Origin: Rikenella microfusus DSM 15922
Lineage (GTDB): Bacteria; Bacteroidota; Bacteroidia; Bacteroidales; Rikenellaceae
NCBI RefSeq assembly: GCF_000427365.1
Contig: NZ_KE386488.1
Coordinates: forward strand, 620,001-684,000
Direction: 5' to 3'
Length of the DNA: 64,000 nt
Positions within the stretch are counted from its first letter, which is position 1. Each line of letters opens with the position of its first letter. Under the pieces are notes generated by a model. The model did no database searches, was not told the DNA's origin, and worked only from the letters and a program-made list of their open reading frames with translations. A program made the translations under genes and the position numbers. Below, in pieces: positions 42,366 to 52,519 of the stretch.

Positions 42366-43180
42366 AACCCGACCTCGATTTCAAACAATTTATCCCAATT
42401 CTTGCCCGTCACGAAAACGCGGTCCGTCGCCGGATCGTGGGCGATCCCATTGAAAACGTCCGTATCCCGCCGGTGCGCGATGCGCGTTTCGAGCGCGGAA
42501 CAGTCGATATAGTGCGTTACCCGCCCCGTCGCCGGATTGATGACCGCAATCAGGTCGGTCAGATACAGGTTGGCCCAAAGTTTCCCGTCGATCCACTCCA
42601 GTTCGTTGATCTGCGTCACCTCCCCGTTGTGGTCGTACACCCGGAACCGGCGGCATTGCGAGAAATCCGCCGGATCCAGCACCCGTATCCACGACGAACC
42701 GTCGCTCATGTAAAGCGAATCGCCCCCCGCGCCGGACGTCAGCCCCCACCCTTCCCCGGTATAGGCGAATACGCCGACCTGCCGGAAATCCCGTTTGTCG
42801 TACACGAAACAGCGCTGTTCCTGCCAGGTCAGCTGGTAGAGCAGCGAATCTCCCGCCAACGCCAGCCCCTCGCCGAAATAGCGTCCCGGCAACGAAAGCG
42901 TCCGCTCCGCGCGGCCCGTGTTCAGATCGACTTTCCGCAACGAGGATTCGCCGTACTCGCCCGTGCTTTCGTACAGTCCGCCATCTGCCCAGAGCAGCCC
43001 TTGCGTATAGGCTTTCGCATCGTGCGGATACTCCGCCGCGATGCGCGGCACCACCCGCTTCGGTTCGGGTACCGGAACGGCGGCCTGCGACGGGGACGCC
43101 GCGCCGGAGTTTCGCGGCGCCGTGCCTCCGCAGGCCGCCGCACCGAACAGTACCGTTATCGCAACCAGCAATCGTTTCAT
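42362..43180 (-). CDS. Glutaminyl-peptide cyclotransferase, lipoprotein
   Basis: 272 residues with a lipobox-like AACG near residue 17. Five-bladed-propeller glutamine cyclotransferase features are present: YPHDAKAYTQGLLWADGG, YESTGEYGESSLRKVDL, VTQINELEWIDGKLWANLY and a final VFNGIAHDPATDRVFVTGKN. The enzyme turns N-terminal Gln into pyroglutamate on exported proteins. It starts 1 bp after the GT2 gene's stop and overlaps nadE by 4 bp, so translation is coupled. Why it sits in this operon is not clear. Confidence 0.9.
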   Translation of the reverse strand: MKRLLVAITVLFGAAACGGTAPRNSGAASPSQAAVPVPEPKRVVPRIAAEYPHDAKAYTQGLLWADGGLYESTGEYGESSLRKVDLNTGRAERTLSLPGRYFGEGLALAGDSLLYQLTWQEQRCFVYDKRDFRQVGVFAYTGEGWGLTSGAGGDSLYMSDGSSWIRVLDPADFSQCRRFRVYDHNGEVTQINELEWIDGKLWANLYLTDLIAVINPATGRVTHYIDCSALETRIAHRRDTDVFNGIAHDPATDRVFVTGKNWDKLFEIEVGL

Positions 43181-43181
43181 A

Positions 43182-44261
43182 TCACATCATGTTTCCGAAT
43201 TTCCGTTTCCCGACCAGGTACCTCAACGCCACGCTCCCGCGGTACAACACCTGTTTCGCCGGCAGGGCGTACCCCTCTTTTCCGGGTTGCCGCACCAGCC
43301 GGGGCCGCATCCGCCGCCAGAAGTCGCGGTGGCCCCGGACGACGGCGCCGGCGAACGATCTCTTCCCGGTACACAACCACAGGAGCGCTTGCAGGGAGTC
43401 GGCCCAGAAGCGGACGAAATAGACCCCGGCGAAAGCGGCCCCCGGAAGGTTTTTGTAGAGCATCGCCAGGTTGTTGCGAAAGTTCAGATAGGTCTTTCGA
43501 GGCGAAGTGGCGGGCAAAGCGCCGCCGCCCACATGATTCACCTGCGAGGCGGGGCACACCATGACTTTGTATCCGCTGCGATGGAGCCGCCAGCAGAGGT
43601 CGATCTCCTCCATGTGGGCGAAGAAAGCTTCGTCCAGTCCGCCGAAAGCGTGCCACAGGTCGGCCCGCACGAGCATCGCCGCCCCGCTGGCCCAGAATAT
43701 TTCCCGTGCCGTGTCGTATTGCCCGTCGTCTTTCTCCAGCGTGCCGAAGATGCGGCCCCGGCAGAACGGGTACCCCAACATGTCGATGAATCCTCCGCAG
43801 GCGCCCGCGTATTCGAAATAGCCGTCCCGTCCGTAGGCATGCAGTTTGGGCATCGCCGCCCCTACCCTTCCGTCGGCCCGCATCGTCTCCACCAGCGGGA
43901 CGAGCCAGCCGGGAGTCACTTCCACGTCCGAATTGAGCAACAGGTAGTAATCGAACCCGGCGAGCGACGGATGAGCCAACGCCCGGTTGTAACCGCCGGT
44001 GAATCCGTAATTGCGGTCGAAAGCGATCACCCGCACCGGGCCGCCGTCCGTACCGGCACAGGTCTCTTCCAGCCATCGTACCGATCCGTCGGTCGATGCG
44101 TTGTCGGCCACGACGACCGTCACTTCACACCCCGGCGGGGCGTACTTCCCGGTCGAGCAGTCCGCTACCCCGGGCAGAAAACGTTGCAGGAAACCCTCGC
44201 CGTTCCAGTTCAGAATCACTACCGCCAGCCGTTCCATTCCGTTACTTCCGCTGCTCATCAT
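43182..44261 (-). CDS. Family 2 glycosyltransferase
   Basis: 359 residues if read from 44261; the ATG at 44237 (MERLAVVILNWNGEGF) fits the family better. The GT-A domain shows AVVILNWNG, VVVADNASTDGS, the DXD-like LNSDVEV, and the acceptor-side FFAHMEEIDLCWRL. The C-terminus contains a hydrophobic segment (AFAGVYFVRFWADSLQALLW). It resembles rhamnosyl- or similar transferases of envelope glycans. The gene overlaps the LpxL-like gene's end by about 20 bp. Confidence 0.88.
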   Translation of the reverse strand: MMSSGSNGMERLAVVILNWNGEGFLQRFLPGVADCSTGKYAPPGCEVTVVVADNASTDGSVRWLEETCAGTDGGPVRVIAFDRNYGFTGGYNRALAHPSLAGFDYYLLLNSDVEVTPGWLVPLVETMRADGRVGAAMPKLHAYGRDGYFEYAGACGGFIDMLGYPFCRGRIFGTLEKDDGQYDTAREIFWASGAAMLVRADLWHAFGGLDEAFFAHMEEIDLCWRLHRSGYKVMVCPASQVNHVGGGALPATSPRKTYLNFRNNLAMLYKNLPGAAFAGVYFVRFWADSLQALLWLCTGKRSFAGAVVRGHRDFWRRMRPRLVRQPGKEGYALPAKQVLYRGSVALRYLVGKRKFGNMM

Positions 44262-45183
44262 GAATCCGGTCCGCTATCCGGCCGGCATGGGGATGGTGCG
44301 CCAGCCAGTTGTCTATATCGTGTTTCCAGCGCCGGTGCGACCACATCCACAGCTCCGGCCGCTGCCGGATCATCCGCTCCAGCCGTTCGGCGTAACGACG
44401 GGTGATTTCGCCCTCTTCCACCGCTTCGTCGCCGTCGTAAACGAGGTCGAACACCGCTTCGTAATAACCGCGCCTCACTTTCCGCACGTCGAGGAAAACC
44501 ACCGGCATACGGAACTTGACCGCCATCTTCTCCGTCCCGGTAAAAAACGGCGTCCAACGGCCCAGAAACATCGTCCAGTTCTGTATCTCGGGCCAGGCGG
44601 GAGTCTGGTCGGCGATCAGGGCCAGCGTCACGTGGCTCCCCGACCGCGTGCGCCGCACCATCTCGCGCCCCACGTCGTGCATCGGCACGGGAATAACCCC
44701 GAACCGGCTACGTATCTTGCGGTAGAACCGGTCGGCCCCTTTATTGCTCAGGGGACGGTAAACCGCCAGCGCATTGTCGTGCGTCTTGTAAAGGTCGAAA
44801 TTGGTGGTATATTCCCACGATCCGTAATGGGCCATGGCCGATATCCACGACCGTCCCCCGGTCCACCGCATCAGGTCGTCCATATTGAGGTACTTCATCC
44901 GCCGGCGGATCTGCTTTTCGCTGACCGAGGCCAGCGAGAGGGTTTCGATGAAGACGTCCGCCAGGTGTTTATAGAACCGCCGCGCGATTTCGGCCCTTTC
45001 CTTTTCGCTTTTCTCCGGGAAAGAGTCGCGCAGGTTGGTCCGCACCACCTCCCGCCGGTAACGCACCACGCTGTAAAGCACCCACCGAATGAGGTCGGAA
45101 AAGAGGAACTGCACTTTGTAGGGCAGTTTGCCGAGGCACCACGCCACGGGATATATCAGATAGTAAAGCATCAGCAGCCGCAC
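44242..45183 (-). CDS. LpxL/HtrB-type lipid A acyltransferase
   Basis: 313 residues. An N-terminal membrane helix (LLMLYYLIYPVAWCLG) is followed by the lysophospholipid acyltransferase core, with the H-X4-E motif in AHYGSWE and phrases such as ADQTPAWPEIQNWTMFLGR and FFTGTEKMAVKF. In lipid A synthesis these enzymes add secondary acyl chains at the inner membrane. It overlaps the upstream phosphatase gene by 13 bp and the GT2 gene downstream, suggesting an envelope-lipid operon. Confidence 0.92.
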   Translation of the reverse strand: MRLLMLYYLIYPVAWCLGKLPYKVQFLFSDLIRWVLYSVVRYRREVVRTNLRDSFPEKSEKERAEIARRFYKHLADVFIETLSLASVSEKQIRRRMKYLNMDDLMRWTGGRSWISAMAHYGSWEYTTNFDLYKTHDNALAVYRPLSNKGADRFYRKIRSRFGVIPVPMHDVGREMVRRTRSGSHVTLALIADQTPAWPEIQNWTMFLGRWTPFFTGTEKMAVKFRMPVVFLDVRKVRRGYYEAVFDLVYDGDEAVEEGEITRRYAERLERMIRQRPELWMWSHRRWKHDIDNWLAHHPHAGRIADRIHDEQRK

Positions 45184-46001
45184 TTGGTAAATCGGGTACC
45201 GGCCACCAAACGGAATATTTCATCCCGGACCGCAGGAGCGGCAGCAACGACGCTCCGCCCGAAAACATAGTCGTCGCCCCCGGCAAAATCGGTTACGCAA
45301 CCGCCGGCCTGCCGGACGATAAAGGCTCCGGCCGCCACGTCCCACGGCGACAGGTTGATGTGGTAAAAGGCGTCGGCACGCCCGCAGGCTACGTACACCA
45401 GGTCGGTAGCCGCCGAGCCGAGCCGCCGGGCGCCGTGGCTGTGGCGGTTGAAATAGGCGAAACTGTTTTCGAAATGACGCACGACGGACTCGTCCAGCCC
45501 GTAGGCCAGCCCGGTCAGCACCAGCGCGTCGTCCACGTCCGCCACCTCCGAAACCCGGACAGCTTCGCCGTTCAAAAAAGCGCCCGCAGCCCCTTTCCAG
45601 GTATAGAAGCACTCCCGCAGGGTCACTTCATGAACGACTCCGATCACCGTTTCGCGGGCCTGCGTATCCCAAAGCGCGATACTCACGGCATAAGGAGGAA
45701 GACCGTGCACGAAATTGGTGGTGCCGTCCAGCGGGTCGATGATCCACTGATAAGGGGCATGGTCGTCCGAACGCCCCGATCCCTCTTCGGCGATGAAGCC
45801 GGCTTCGGGCAGCAATTTTTCCAACGCGGCGATAATCATCTTCTCAGCGCCTTTATCGACATAGGAGACGAAGTTATGCGTCCCTTTCACTTCGACTTTG
45901 TCGGTCGTGAACCGTTTCCGTTCGGCGGCGATATACGCTGCGGCTTCGTCGGCGATCTGCCGAACGCGGCAGCACATCTGTTCCCAATCCGGTCGTACCA
46001 T
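45171..46001 (-). CDS. Inositol monophosphatase family protein (SuhB-like)
   Basis: 276 residues. Metal-binding motifs of the family are present: Glu in FIAEEGSGRSDD, DPLDGTTNFVHG and the C-terminal WDVAAGAFIVRQAGG. The enzyme removes phosphate from inositol-1-phosphate or similar sugars; in bacteria members also act in ribosome-assembly or NADP control. It is the first gene of the envelope/NAD operon and has its own promoter (46044-46072). Confidence 0.93.
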   Translation of the reverse strand: MVRPDWEQMCCRVRQIADEAAAYIAAERKRFTTDKVEVKGTHNFVSYVDKGAEKMIIAALEKLLPEAGFIAEEGSGRSDDHAPYQWIIDPLDGTTNFVHGLPPYAVSIALWDTQARETVIGVVHEVTLRECFYTWKGAAGAFLNGEAVRVSEVADVDDALVLTGLAYGLDESVVRHFENSFAYFNRHSHGARRLGSAATDLVYVACGRADAFYHINLSPWDVAAGAFIVRQAGGCVTDFAGGDDYVFGRSVVAAAPAVRDEIFRLVAGTRFTKCGC

Positions 46002-46043
46002 ATGGTTTTGCGATTTTAACAGGGCCTTTTACAGACCATAGAA

Positions 46044-46072
46044 CAAAGATAGCAATTCCCGCAACAGGACAA
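46044..46072 (-). promoter_or_regulatory. Promoter of the suhB-like/lpxL-like/GT2/QC/nadE operon
   Basis: On the minus strand TTG (46070-46072), an 18-nt spacer and TATCTTTG (46044-46051), 43 bp before the first start codon. Confidence 0.75.
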
Positions 46073-46362
46073 CCCGATAAAGGATCGTTATTTTACACTG
46101 TACCGGAGGTTTCTTTGATAAAAAGAATCGAAGAAACTTGCCGGAGCTTCGCTAATCCGGGCGTGTCCGGTCTTAATCGGTGGACCGGATGCTGCCACAG
46201 CGACGCACGGCTGTGCTAAGACTCACCGGCTCGCAAAACCCGGCCTCGGCTGGTTTAGGATGCGTAAGCATGCTCGAAAGTCTTTCCGGTTCTCTTTCCT
46301 CAGAAAGAGAACGGGTCCGTACAACACAATGAGCAAAAAGAACGGTCCTCTTAAGGCATAAG
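46073..46362. other. Structured non-coding interval
   Basis: No gene is credible. Hairpins include TCCGGTC/GACCGGA (46166-46172 with 46183-46189) and a 10-bp perfect stem GTTCTCTTTC-CTCA-GAAAGAGAAC (46289-46312). The region lies between the eno terminator and the promoter of the next operon and could hold a small RNA. Confidence 0.4.
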
Positions 46363-46396
46363 AAAAACGGGTCCTGCGCGTAATGCACAGGACCCG
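46363..46396 (-). terminator. Terminator of eno
   Basis: A 9-bp stem CGGGTCCTG/CAGGACCCG (46368-46376 with 46388-46396) is followed by five T residues on the minus strand. Confidence 0.88.
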
Positions 46397-46432
46397 CAAA
46401 GCGTAAAGAATAGCCGCTAAGGAAACAGCGGA

Positions 46433-47749
<1,317 letters not shown>

Positions 47750-47784
47750 TTATTGAAAAGTGAATGTTCTGTATCTCAAAAGTC

Positions 47785-47818
47785 GAGGGGAATTCGCCTT
47801 CTGCGGCAAATTCCCCTC
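47785..47818 (-). terminator. Terminator at the end of the ribosomal protein cluster
   Basis: Arms GAGGGGAATT (47785-47794) and AATTCCCCTC (47809-47818) pair perfectly, with a further inner GCC/GGC pairing. The downstream T stretch is short (ACTTTTG), so read-through into eno is possible. Confidence 0.7.
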
Positions 47819-47849
47819 AAAAGTAGTGCTTTGTTTTCGACTACGCAAA
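47818..47849 (-). promoter_or_regulatory. Probable promoter of eno
   Basis: On the minus strand TTTG (47846-47849), a 20-nt spacer and TACTTTTG (47818-47825). The transcript would begin inside the rplQ terminator hairpin. Confidence 0.6.
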
Positions 47850-47908
47850 TTTTTCCGTCCCGGTTCCGTACCGGGCCGAAACCCTTGCGGAACGGAAGGA
47901 AGCCTGCG

Positions 47909-48448
47909 TTACTCGGCTTTGGTTTCAGCCGTTTCGGCGACTGGAGCCTCGGCAGCTGCCGGAGCGGCAGTTTCGGCCGATGCTGCGGCGGTTTCGGCTG
48001 CCGGAGCGGCTTTCTTGGCACCGCCGGCACGACGGGTACGCCCTTTCGGAGCGGTTTTCTTGGCTGCCCCTGCGTTCTGGGTGTATTCGCCGTTGAAGTC
48101 CACCAGCTCGATGAAGCAGGTTTCGGCACCGTCGCCCTGACGGAAACCGGTTTTCAGAATACGGCAGTATCCGCCCGGACGGTCTGCGATTTTCGGAGCC
48201 ACTCCGCGGAACAGTTCGGCGACGGCCTGCTTGTTCTTCAGATACGCGAATACCATACGGCGCGAGTGGGTGGAATCGTCTTTCGATTTGGTGATGATCG
48301 GTTCCACGAAAGTGCGCAGCGCCTTGGCTTTCGCCACGGTGGTGTTAATGCGTTTGTGCAGGATCAGCGACGCTGCCATGTTCGCCATCAGGGCCTTTCG
48401 GTGCGAAGCCTGGCGGCCCAGGTGGTTGATGGTTCTGTTATGTCTCAT
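47909..48448 (-). CDS. rplQ: 50S ribosomal protein L17
   Basis: 179 residues. The L17 core (1-124) starts [20 protein letters not shown] and includes [22 protein letters not shown]-terminal tail of about 55 residues (125-179) is made of Ala, Glu, Pro and Lys and is longer than the E. coli protein (127 residues); such tails are seen in Bacteroidetes. L17 binds near the polypeptide exit. It is the last ribosomal gene, 8 bp after rpoA. Confidence 0.98.
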   Translation of the reverse strand: MRHNRTINHLGRQASHRKALMANMAASLILHKRINTTVAKAKALRTFVEPIITKSKDDSTHSRRMVFAYLKNKQAVAELFRGVAPKIADRPGGYCRILKTGFRQGDGAETCFIELVDFNGEYTQNAGAAKKTAPKGRTRRAGGAKKAAPAAETAAASAETAAPAAAEAPVAETAETKAE

Positions 48449-48456
48449 GGTTGTGT

Positions 48457-49449
48457 TTAGTCTTTGTCAAGTTTGTACTTAGCCACGTCCATCCCGAAGT
48501 GGAGGTTCAGGCTTTCGAGCAGTTCGTCCAGTTCGGAGAGCGACTTCTTGCCGAAATTGCGGAATTTCAGCAGGTCGCTGCGTTGGAAACGCACCAGCTC
48601 GCCCAGGGTTTCCACCTCGGCCGCTTTCAGGCAGTTCAGCGCACGCACGGAAAGGTCCTGCTCGGTGAGTTTGGTCTTGAGCAGTTGGCGCATGTGCAGA
48701 ATATCCTCGTCGAACTCCTCGGTAGCTGCCTTTTCCTCGGTTTCCAGGGTGATCTTCTCGTCGGAGAAGAGCATGAAGTGGAAAATAAGGATCTTGGCGG
48801 CCTCTTTGAGGGCGTCTTTCGGATGGATAGAGCCGTCGGTGGTGATTTCGATGGTCAGTTTTTCGTAGTCGGTCTTCTGCTCCACGCGGTAGTTTTCGAC
48901 CGAATACTTAACATTCTTGATGGGTGTGTGAATCGAGTCAATCGGGAGCAGCCCGAACGGAGCATCCGAAGGACGGTTCTCTTCGGCGGGCACGTAACCG
49001 CGCCCTTTGCCGATGGTGAGTTCCATCTGGAATTTCACGTCGGGTTCGAGGCGGCAGATCAGCAGGTCGGGATTGAGGACTTTGAAACCGGTCATGAAGT
49101 TCGAAAGGTAGCCGGCGGTAAGCTCGGTGACCCCGGTCACGTTCACGGTGACTTTTTCCGATTCCACGTTCTCGACGGTCCGTACCAGACGCACCTGTTT
49201 CAGGTTCAGAATGATTTCTATCATCTCCTCCATCACTCCGGGGATGGAAGCGAACTCGTGGTCCACGCCCGGAATGTGTACCGTGGTAAAGGCGTAACCC
49301 TCGAGTGACGACAGCAGTATTCGGCGGAGTGCATTACCCACGGTGATGCCGAAACCGGGCTCCAGCGGACGGAATTCGAACCGTCCGAAGGATGCCGTGG
49401 AGTCGAGCATGATCACCTTTTCGGGCTTCTGGAATGCTAATATTGCCAT
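48457..49449 (-). CDS. rpoA: RNA polymerase alpha subunit
   Basis: 330 residues. The N-terminal assembly domain contains [20 protein letters not shown] and [12 protein letters not shown]. The C-terminal domain (about 245-330) has the UP-element/activator-binding phrases [20 protein letters not shown] and [19 protein letters not shown]. Standard alpha-operon position between rpsD and rplQ. Confidence 0.99.
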   Translation of the reverse strand: MAILAFQKPEKVIMLDSTASFGRFEFRPLEPGFGITVGNALRRILLSSLEGYAFTTVHIPGVDHEFASIPGVMEEMIEIILNLKQVRLVRTVENVESEKVTVNVTGVTELTAGYLSNFMTGFKVLNPDLLICRLEPDVKFQMELTIGKGRGYVPAEENRPSDAPFGLLPIDSIHTPIKNVKYSVENYRVEQKTDYEKLTIEITTDGSIHPKDALKEAAKILIFHFMLFSDEKITLETEEKAATEEFDEDILHMRQLLKTKLTEQDLSVRALNCLKAAEVETLGELVRFQRSDLLKFRNFGKKSLSELDELLESLNLHFGMDVAKYKLDKD

Positions 49450-49475
49450 AGTGTTTTGTGCTCCTCGATTAATGA

Positions 49476-50084
49476 CTATTTAGAATAGAGTTCGACGATC
49501 AGTTGTTCGTTGATATTTTCGGGAATTTCCGCCCGTTCGGGTTTCTGCATGAATTTCCCCGACATGGACGAGGCATCCCACTCGATCCACGAGAACCGGC
49601 TGCGCTGGGTCGAACCCAGGGCGTTCTGGATCACTTCCAGCGCCTTCGATTTTTCGCGCACGGCAACGATCTGCCCCGGTTTGAGCGAATACGACGGAAT
49701 ATTGACAACTTCGCCGTCCACCGTGATGTGACGGTGCGATACGAGCTGGCGCGCCGCTGCCCGCGTCGGGGCGATGCCCATGCGGTAAACGACGTTGTCC
49801 AGACGCGACTCCAGGAGCTGGAGCAGCACTTCGCCGGTAACGCCCCCTGCGCGTTCGGCCGCCTCGAAGGTGCGGCGGAACTGCTTTTCGAGCATACCGT
49901 AAAGGGCTTTCACCTTCTGTTTTTCTTTCAGCTGCACGCCGTATTCCGAAACTTTCTTGCGACGGCGGTTCAGACCGTGCTGTCCCGGAGGATAGTTTTT
50001 CTTTTCGAAAGAGGTGTCCGAGCCGAAGATCGGTTCGCCGAATTTACGGGCGATTTTGGTTCTTGGTCCTGTATAACGTGCCAT
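49476..50084 (-). CDS. rpsD: 30S ribosomal protein S4
   Basis: 202 residues. It starts [20 protein letters not shown], with the S4 domain phrase [20 protein letters not shown] and [16 protein letters not shown]. It nucleates 16S rRNA assembly, and in many bacteria it represses its own operon. It is separated from rpsK by 197 bp that include a G-rich stretch on the transcribed sense strand, more than any other spacer in this half of the cluster. Confidence 0.99.
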   Translation of the reverse strand: MARYTGPRTKIARKFGEPIFGSDTSFEKKNYPPGQHGLNRRRKKVSEYGVQLKEKQKVKALYGMLEKQFRRTFEAAERAGGVTGEVLLQLLESRLDNVVYRMGIAPTRAAARQLVSHRHITVDGEVVNIPSYSLKPGQIVAVREKSKALEVIQNALGSTQRSRFSWIEWDASSMSGKFMQKPERAEIPENINEQLIVELYSK

Positions 50085-50281
50085 TTTATCTTTTTACTTT
50101 TTTGTCTTTTGTTGAAAAGTGTGGTAAAATTTATCCGCTTGTCCTTTTCCGGTGTGTTCCGCGGCGGATTCCCGGTCGATTCCCGCTTCGGGTTTACGGA
50201 CGGCATGCATCCCGGCATCCCTCCCAATATCCCCCATAGCATCCTCTCCCCGGCCCCCCGGCGTCGAACCGGACGCAAGGA

Positions 50282-50671
50282 TCAGACACGACGACGTGCC
50301 GGCGGACGGCAACCGTTATGGGGCAGCGGGGTCACGTCGATGATTTCGACCACTTCGATCCCGGCGCCGTTGATGGTGCGGATCGCCGATTCGCGGCCCG
50401 CGCCCGGCCCTTTCACGTACACTTTCACTTTGCGCAACCCCAGGTCGTAGGCCACCTTGGCGCAATCCTGCGCTGCGGTCTGGGCGGCATACGGGGTGTT
50501 TTTCTTGGAACCGCGGAAGCCCATCTTACCGGCCGAGCTCCAGCTGATCACCTGTCCTTCTCCGTTGGTCAGCGTAACGATGACGTTGTTGAAGGTGGAG
50601 TGGATATGTGCCTGACCAAGCGCGTCAACTTTGACGACTTTCTTCTTTACTGATCCTGTTTTCTTTGCCAT
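50282..50671 (-). CDS. rpsK: 30S ribosomal protein S11
   Basis: 129 residues, with [20 protein letters not shown], the helix [20 protein letters not shown], and the C-terminal [15 protein letters not shown] that is nearly invariant in S11. It forms part of the platform of the small subunit, near the mRNA exit. Confidence 0.99.
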   Translation of the reverse strand: MAKKTGSVKKKVVKVDALGQAHIHSTFNNVIVTLTNGEGQVISWSSAGKMGFRGSKKNTPYAAQTAAQDCAKVAYDLGLRKVKVYVKGPGAGRESAIRTINGAGIEVVEIIDVTPLPHNGCRPPARRRV

Positions 50672-50708
50672 AATTTTATGCCTAATTGGAGTTAGGATAA
50701 CCGGTTAA

Positions 50709-51089
50709 CTACTTGGTTGCCTTTTTCTTGTTCGCAACGGTCTTCTTGCGTCCCTTGCGGGTGCGCGCGTTGTTTTTGGTGCTCTGGCCGCGAACGGGCA
50801 GGCCCAGGCGGTGGCGGATGCCGCGGTAGCAACCGATATCCATCAGGCGTTTGATGTTGAGCTGGATGGTCGAACGCAGCTCGCCTTCCACACGGATACC
50901 TTCGCCTGCGATCACGTTACGGATAGCGCCGACCTGCTCGTCGGTCCAGTCTTTCACTTTGGTATCCTGATCGATGCCTGCTTTGGCGAGGATCCGGGCG
51001 GCCGTGCTGCGACCGATGCCGTAGATATAGGTGAGGCCGATTACGCCCCGTTTGTTCTTAGGTAAGTCGACTCCGACAATACGTGCCAT
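50709..51089 (-). CDS. rpsM: 30S ribosomal protein S13
   Basis: 126 residues, starting [20 protein letters not shown]. It has the phrase [17 protein letters not shown] and the signature [20 protein letters not shown] with a basic C-terminus. It contacts the P-site tRNA and the large subunit. Confidence 0.99.
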   Translation of the reverse strand: MARIVGVDLPKNKRGVIGLTYIYGIGRSTAARILAKAGIDQDTKVKDWTDEQVGAIRNVIAGEGIRVEGELRSTIQLNIKRLMDIGCYRGIRHRLGLPVRGQSTKNNARTRKGRKKTVANKKKATK

Positions 51090-51155
51090 AAGTTCTGTTC
51101 TTTTTCTTTGAAATTCGTAAAACTCAGTGAATTCCTGAAGCTCTGCCGGTGGGGA

Positions 51156-51272
51156 CTAACCCTGACGCATCTTGAGTTTCGGGTTTTTCTTGCAGATCAC
51201 GTACACGCGGCCTTTGCGGCGTACGATCTTGCAGTCTTCGCTGCGTTTTTTGATGGATGCTCTGACTTTCAT
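51156..51272 (-). CDS. rpmJ: 50S ribosomal protein L36
   Basis: 38 residues: [20 protein letters not shown] then [18 protein letters not shown]. The canonical zinc-binding L36 has three Cys and a His. Here Cys14 and Cys27 remain, while positions 11 and 33 are Ser and Leu, so it is a zinc-free form. Location between infA and rpsM is standard. Confidence 0.97.
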   Translation of the reverse strand: MKVRASIKKRSEDCKIVRRKGRVYVICKKNPKLKMRQG

Positions 51273-51328
51273 CGTTTTGAGTGGTTTGATTTTGGAGAGG
51301 AACCTTCACGGCCCGCTCTTCCGAAACG

Positions 51329-51547
51329 TTACTTGTAACGGAACGAGATGCGCCCCTTGGTGAGGTCGTAGGGCGACATTTCTACCTTTACCTTGTCCCC
51401 GGGCAGAATCTTGATGTAGTGCATCCTCATCTTTCCGGAGATGTGGGCGGTGATTATGTGGCCGTTGTCCAGCTCCACGCGGAACATGGCGTTGGACAGG
51501 GCTTCGATAATGGTACCGTCCTTTTCGATTGCAGCTTGTTTGGCCAT
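51329..51547 (-). CDS. infA: Translation initiation factor IF-1
   Basis: 72 residues with the S1/OB-fold pattern: [28 protein letters not shown]-like [19 protein letters not shown], and [15 protein letters not shown]. It binds the ribosomal A site during initiation. It lies between map and rpmJ. Confidence 0.99.
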   Translation of the reverse strand: MAKQAAIEKDGTIIEALSNAMFRVELDNGHIITAHISGKMRMHYIKILPGDKVKVEMSPYDLTKGRISFRYK

Positions 51548-51592
51548 TCAGTGTTGGTTTTTAAGCATTGCGGTCGGGCGCTCGTCGACTTC

Positions 51593-52369
51593 TCAGTCGA
51601 TGGGCAGCCCTTTTTCGATATACTCAAACGTGGTGAGGACATCCGGCCCTTCGTCCGTGATCGCCACAGCGAACTCGAAGTGGGCGGAGGGCTTGCGGTC
51701 GGCGGTTCTGACAGTCCAACCGTCCTTTTCAAAGATTACATTACGGGTGCCGAGGTTGATCATAGGCTCTATGCAGAGCACCATCCCGGCTTTGAGCTGA
51801 GGACCGCTGCCGCGTTTCCCGTAGTTCGGGACCTGCGGTTCCTCATGCAGGCTGCGCCCCAGGCCGTGGCCGACCATTTCGCGGACGACGGTCATGCCGT
51901 GGCTTTGGGCATATTCCTGTACGGCGTGGGAAATATCGCCAATCCTATTCCCCACTCTCGCCTGCGCTACACCTCTATAAAGGGCTTCCTTGGTGACATC
52001 CAGCAGCTCCCGAGTACGCGGGGCCACCTCTCCTACCGCAAACGTGTAGGCGGAATCGCCATGAAAACCGTTCATAAATGCGCCGCAGTCCACCGACAGA
52101 ATGTCGCCTTCCCGCAATGCGTAACCCGACGGAATCCCGTGTACGATCTGTTCGTTGACCGACATGCAGAGCGTGGCGGGGAAGCCTCCGTAACCTTTGA
52201 AATTCGGCACCGCGCCGTGCGAGCGGATGTACTCTTCGGCCAGGCTGTCCAGCTCCGCGGTGGTGACACCCGGTCGGATGTTGCGCCCCACGAGGGCCAG
52301 CGTACGGCTGACGAGTCGGTTGCTCTGACGGAGCAGTTCGATCTCCTCTTTGGTTTTCAGGTATATCAT
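51593..52369 (-). CDS. map: Methionine aminopeptidase type I
   Basis: 258 residues from the ATG at 52369 (MIYLKTKEEIELLRQSNRLV). The longer ORF to 52435 has no homology. The pita-bread metal ligands are visible: Asp in SVDCGAFMNGFHGDSAYT, His in MVGHGLGRSLHEEPQVP, Glu in LCIEPMINLG, and a final Glu in HFEFAVAITDEG. It removes N-terminal Met from new proteins. The position after secY is standard in Bacteroidetes. Confidence 0.98.
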   Translation of the reverse strand: MIYLKTKEEIELLRQSNRLVSRTLALVGRNIRPGVTTAELDSLAEEYIRSHGAVPNFKGYGGFPATLCMSVNEQIVHGIPSGYALREGDILSVDCGAFMNGFHGDSAYTFAVGEVAPRTRELLDVTKEALYRGVAQARVGNRIGDISHAVQEYAQSHGMTVVREMVGHGLGRSLHEEPQVPNYGKRGSGPQLKAGMVLCIEPMINLGTRNVIFEKDGWTVRTADRKPSAHFEFAVAITDEGPDVLTTFEYIEKGLPID

Positions 52370-52519
52370 TTGGTGTATATATAAAAGAACCCTTTCTTTC
52401 GTTATGGTTCCGTAGCCGCATGGAGTCCCTATCATCGGGGAAAGTGAACGGCGGAATCGCCGTCCACTCCTTGATACGGGGCGAAGACGGATGTCTTCCG
52501 CCCCTTCCCGATGCGGAAA

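Noticed and set aside
46173-46388. 71-codon minus-strand ORF after eno
   Set aside because: It overlaps the eno terminator and hairpins and shows no protein-like pattern.
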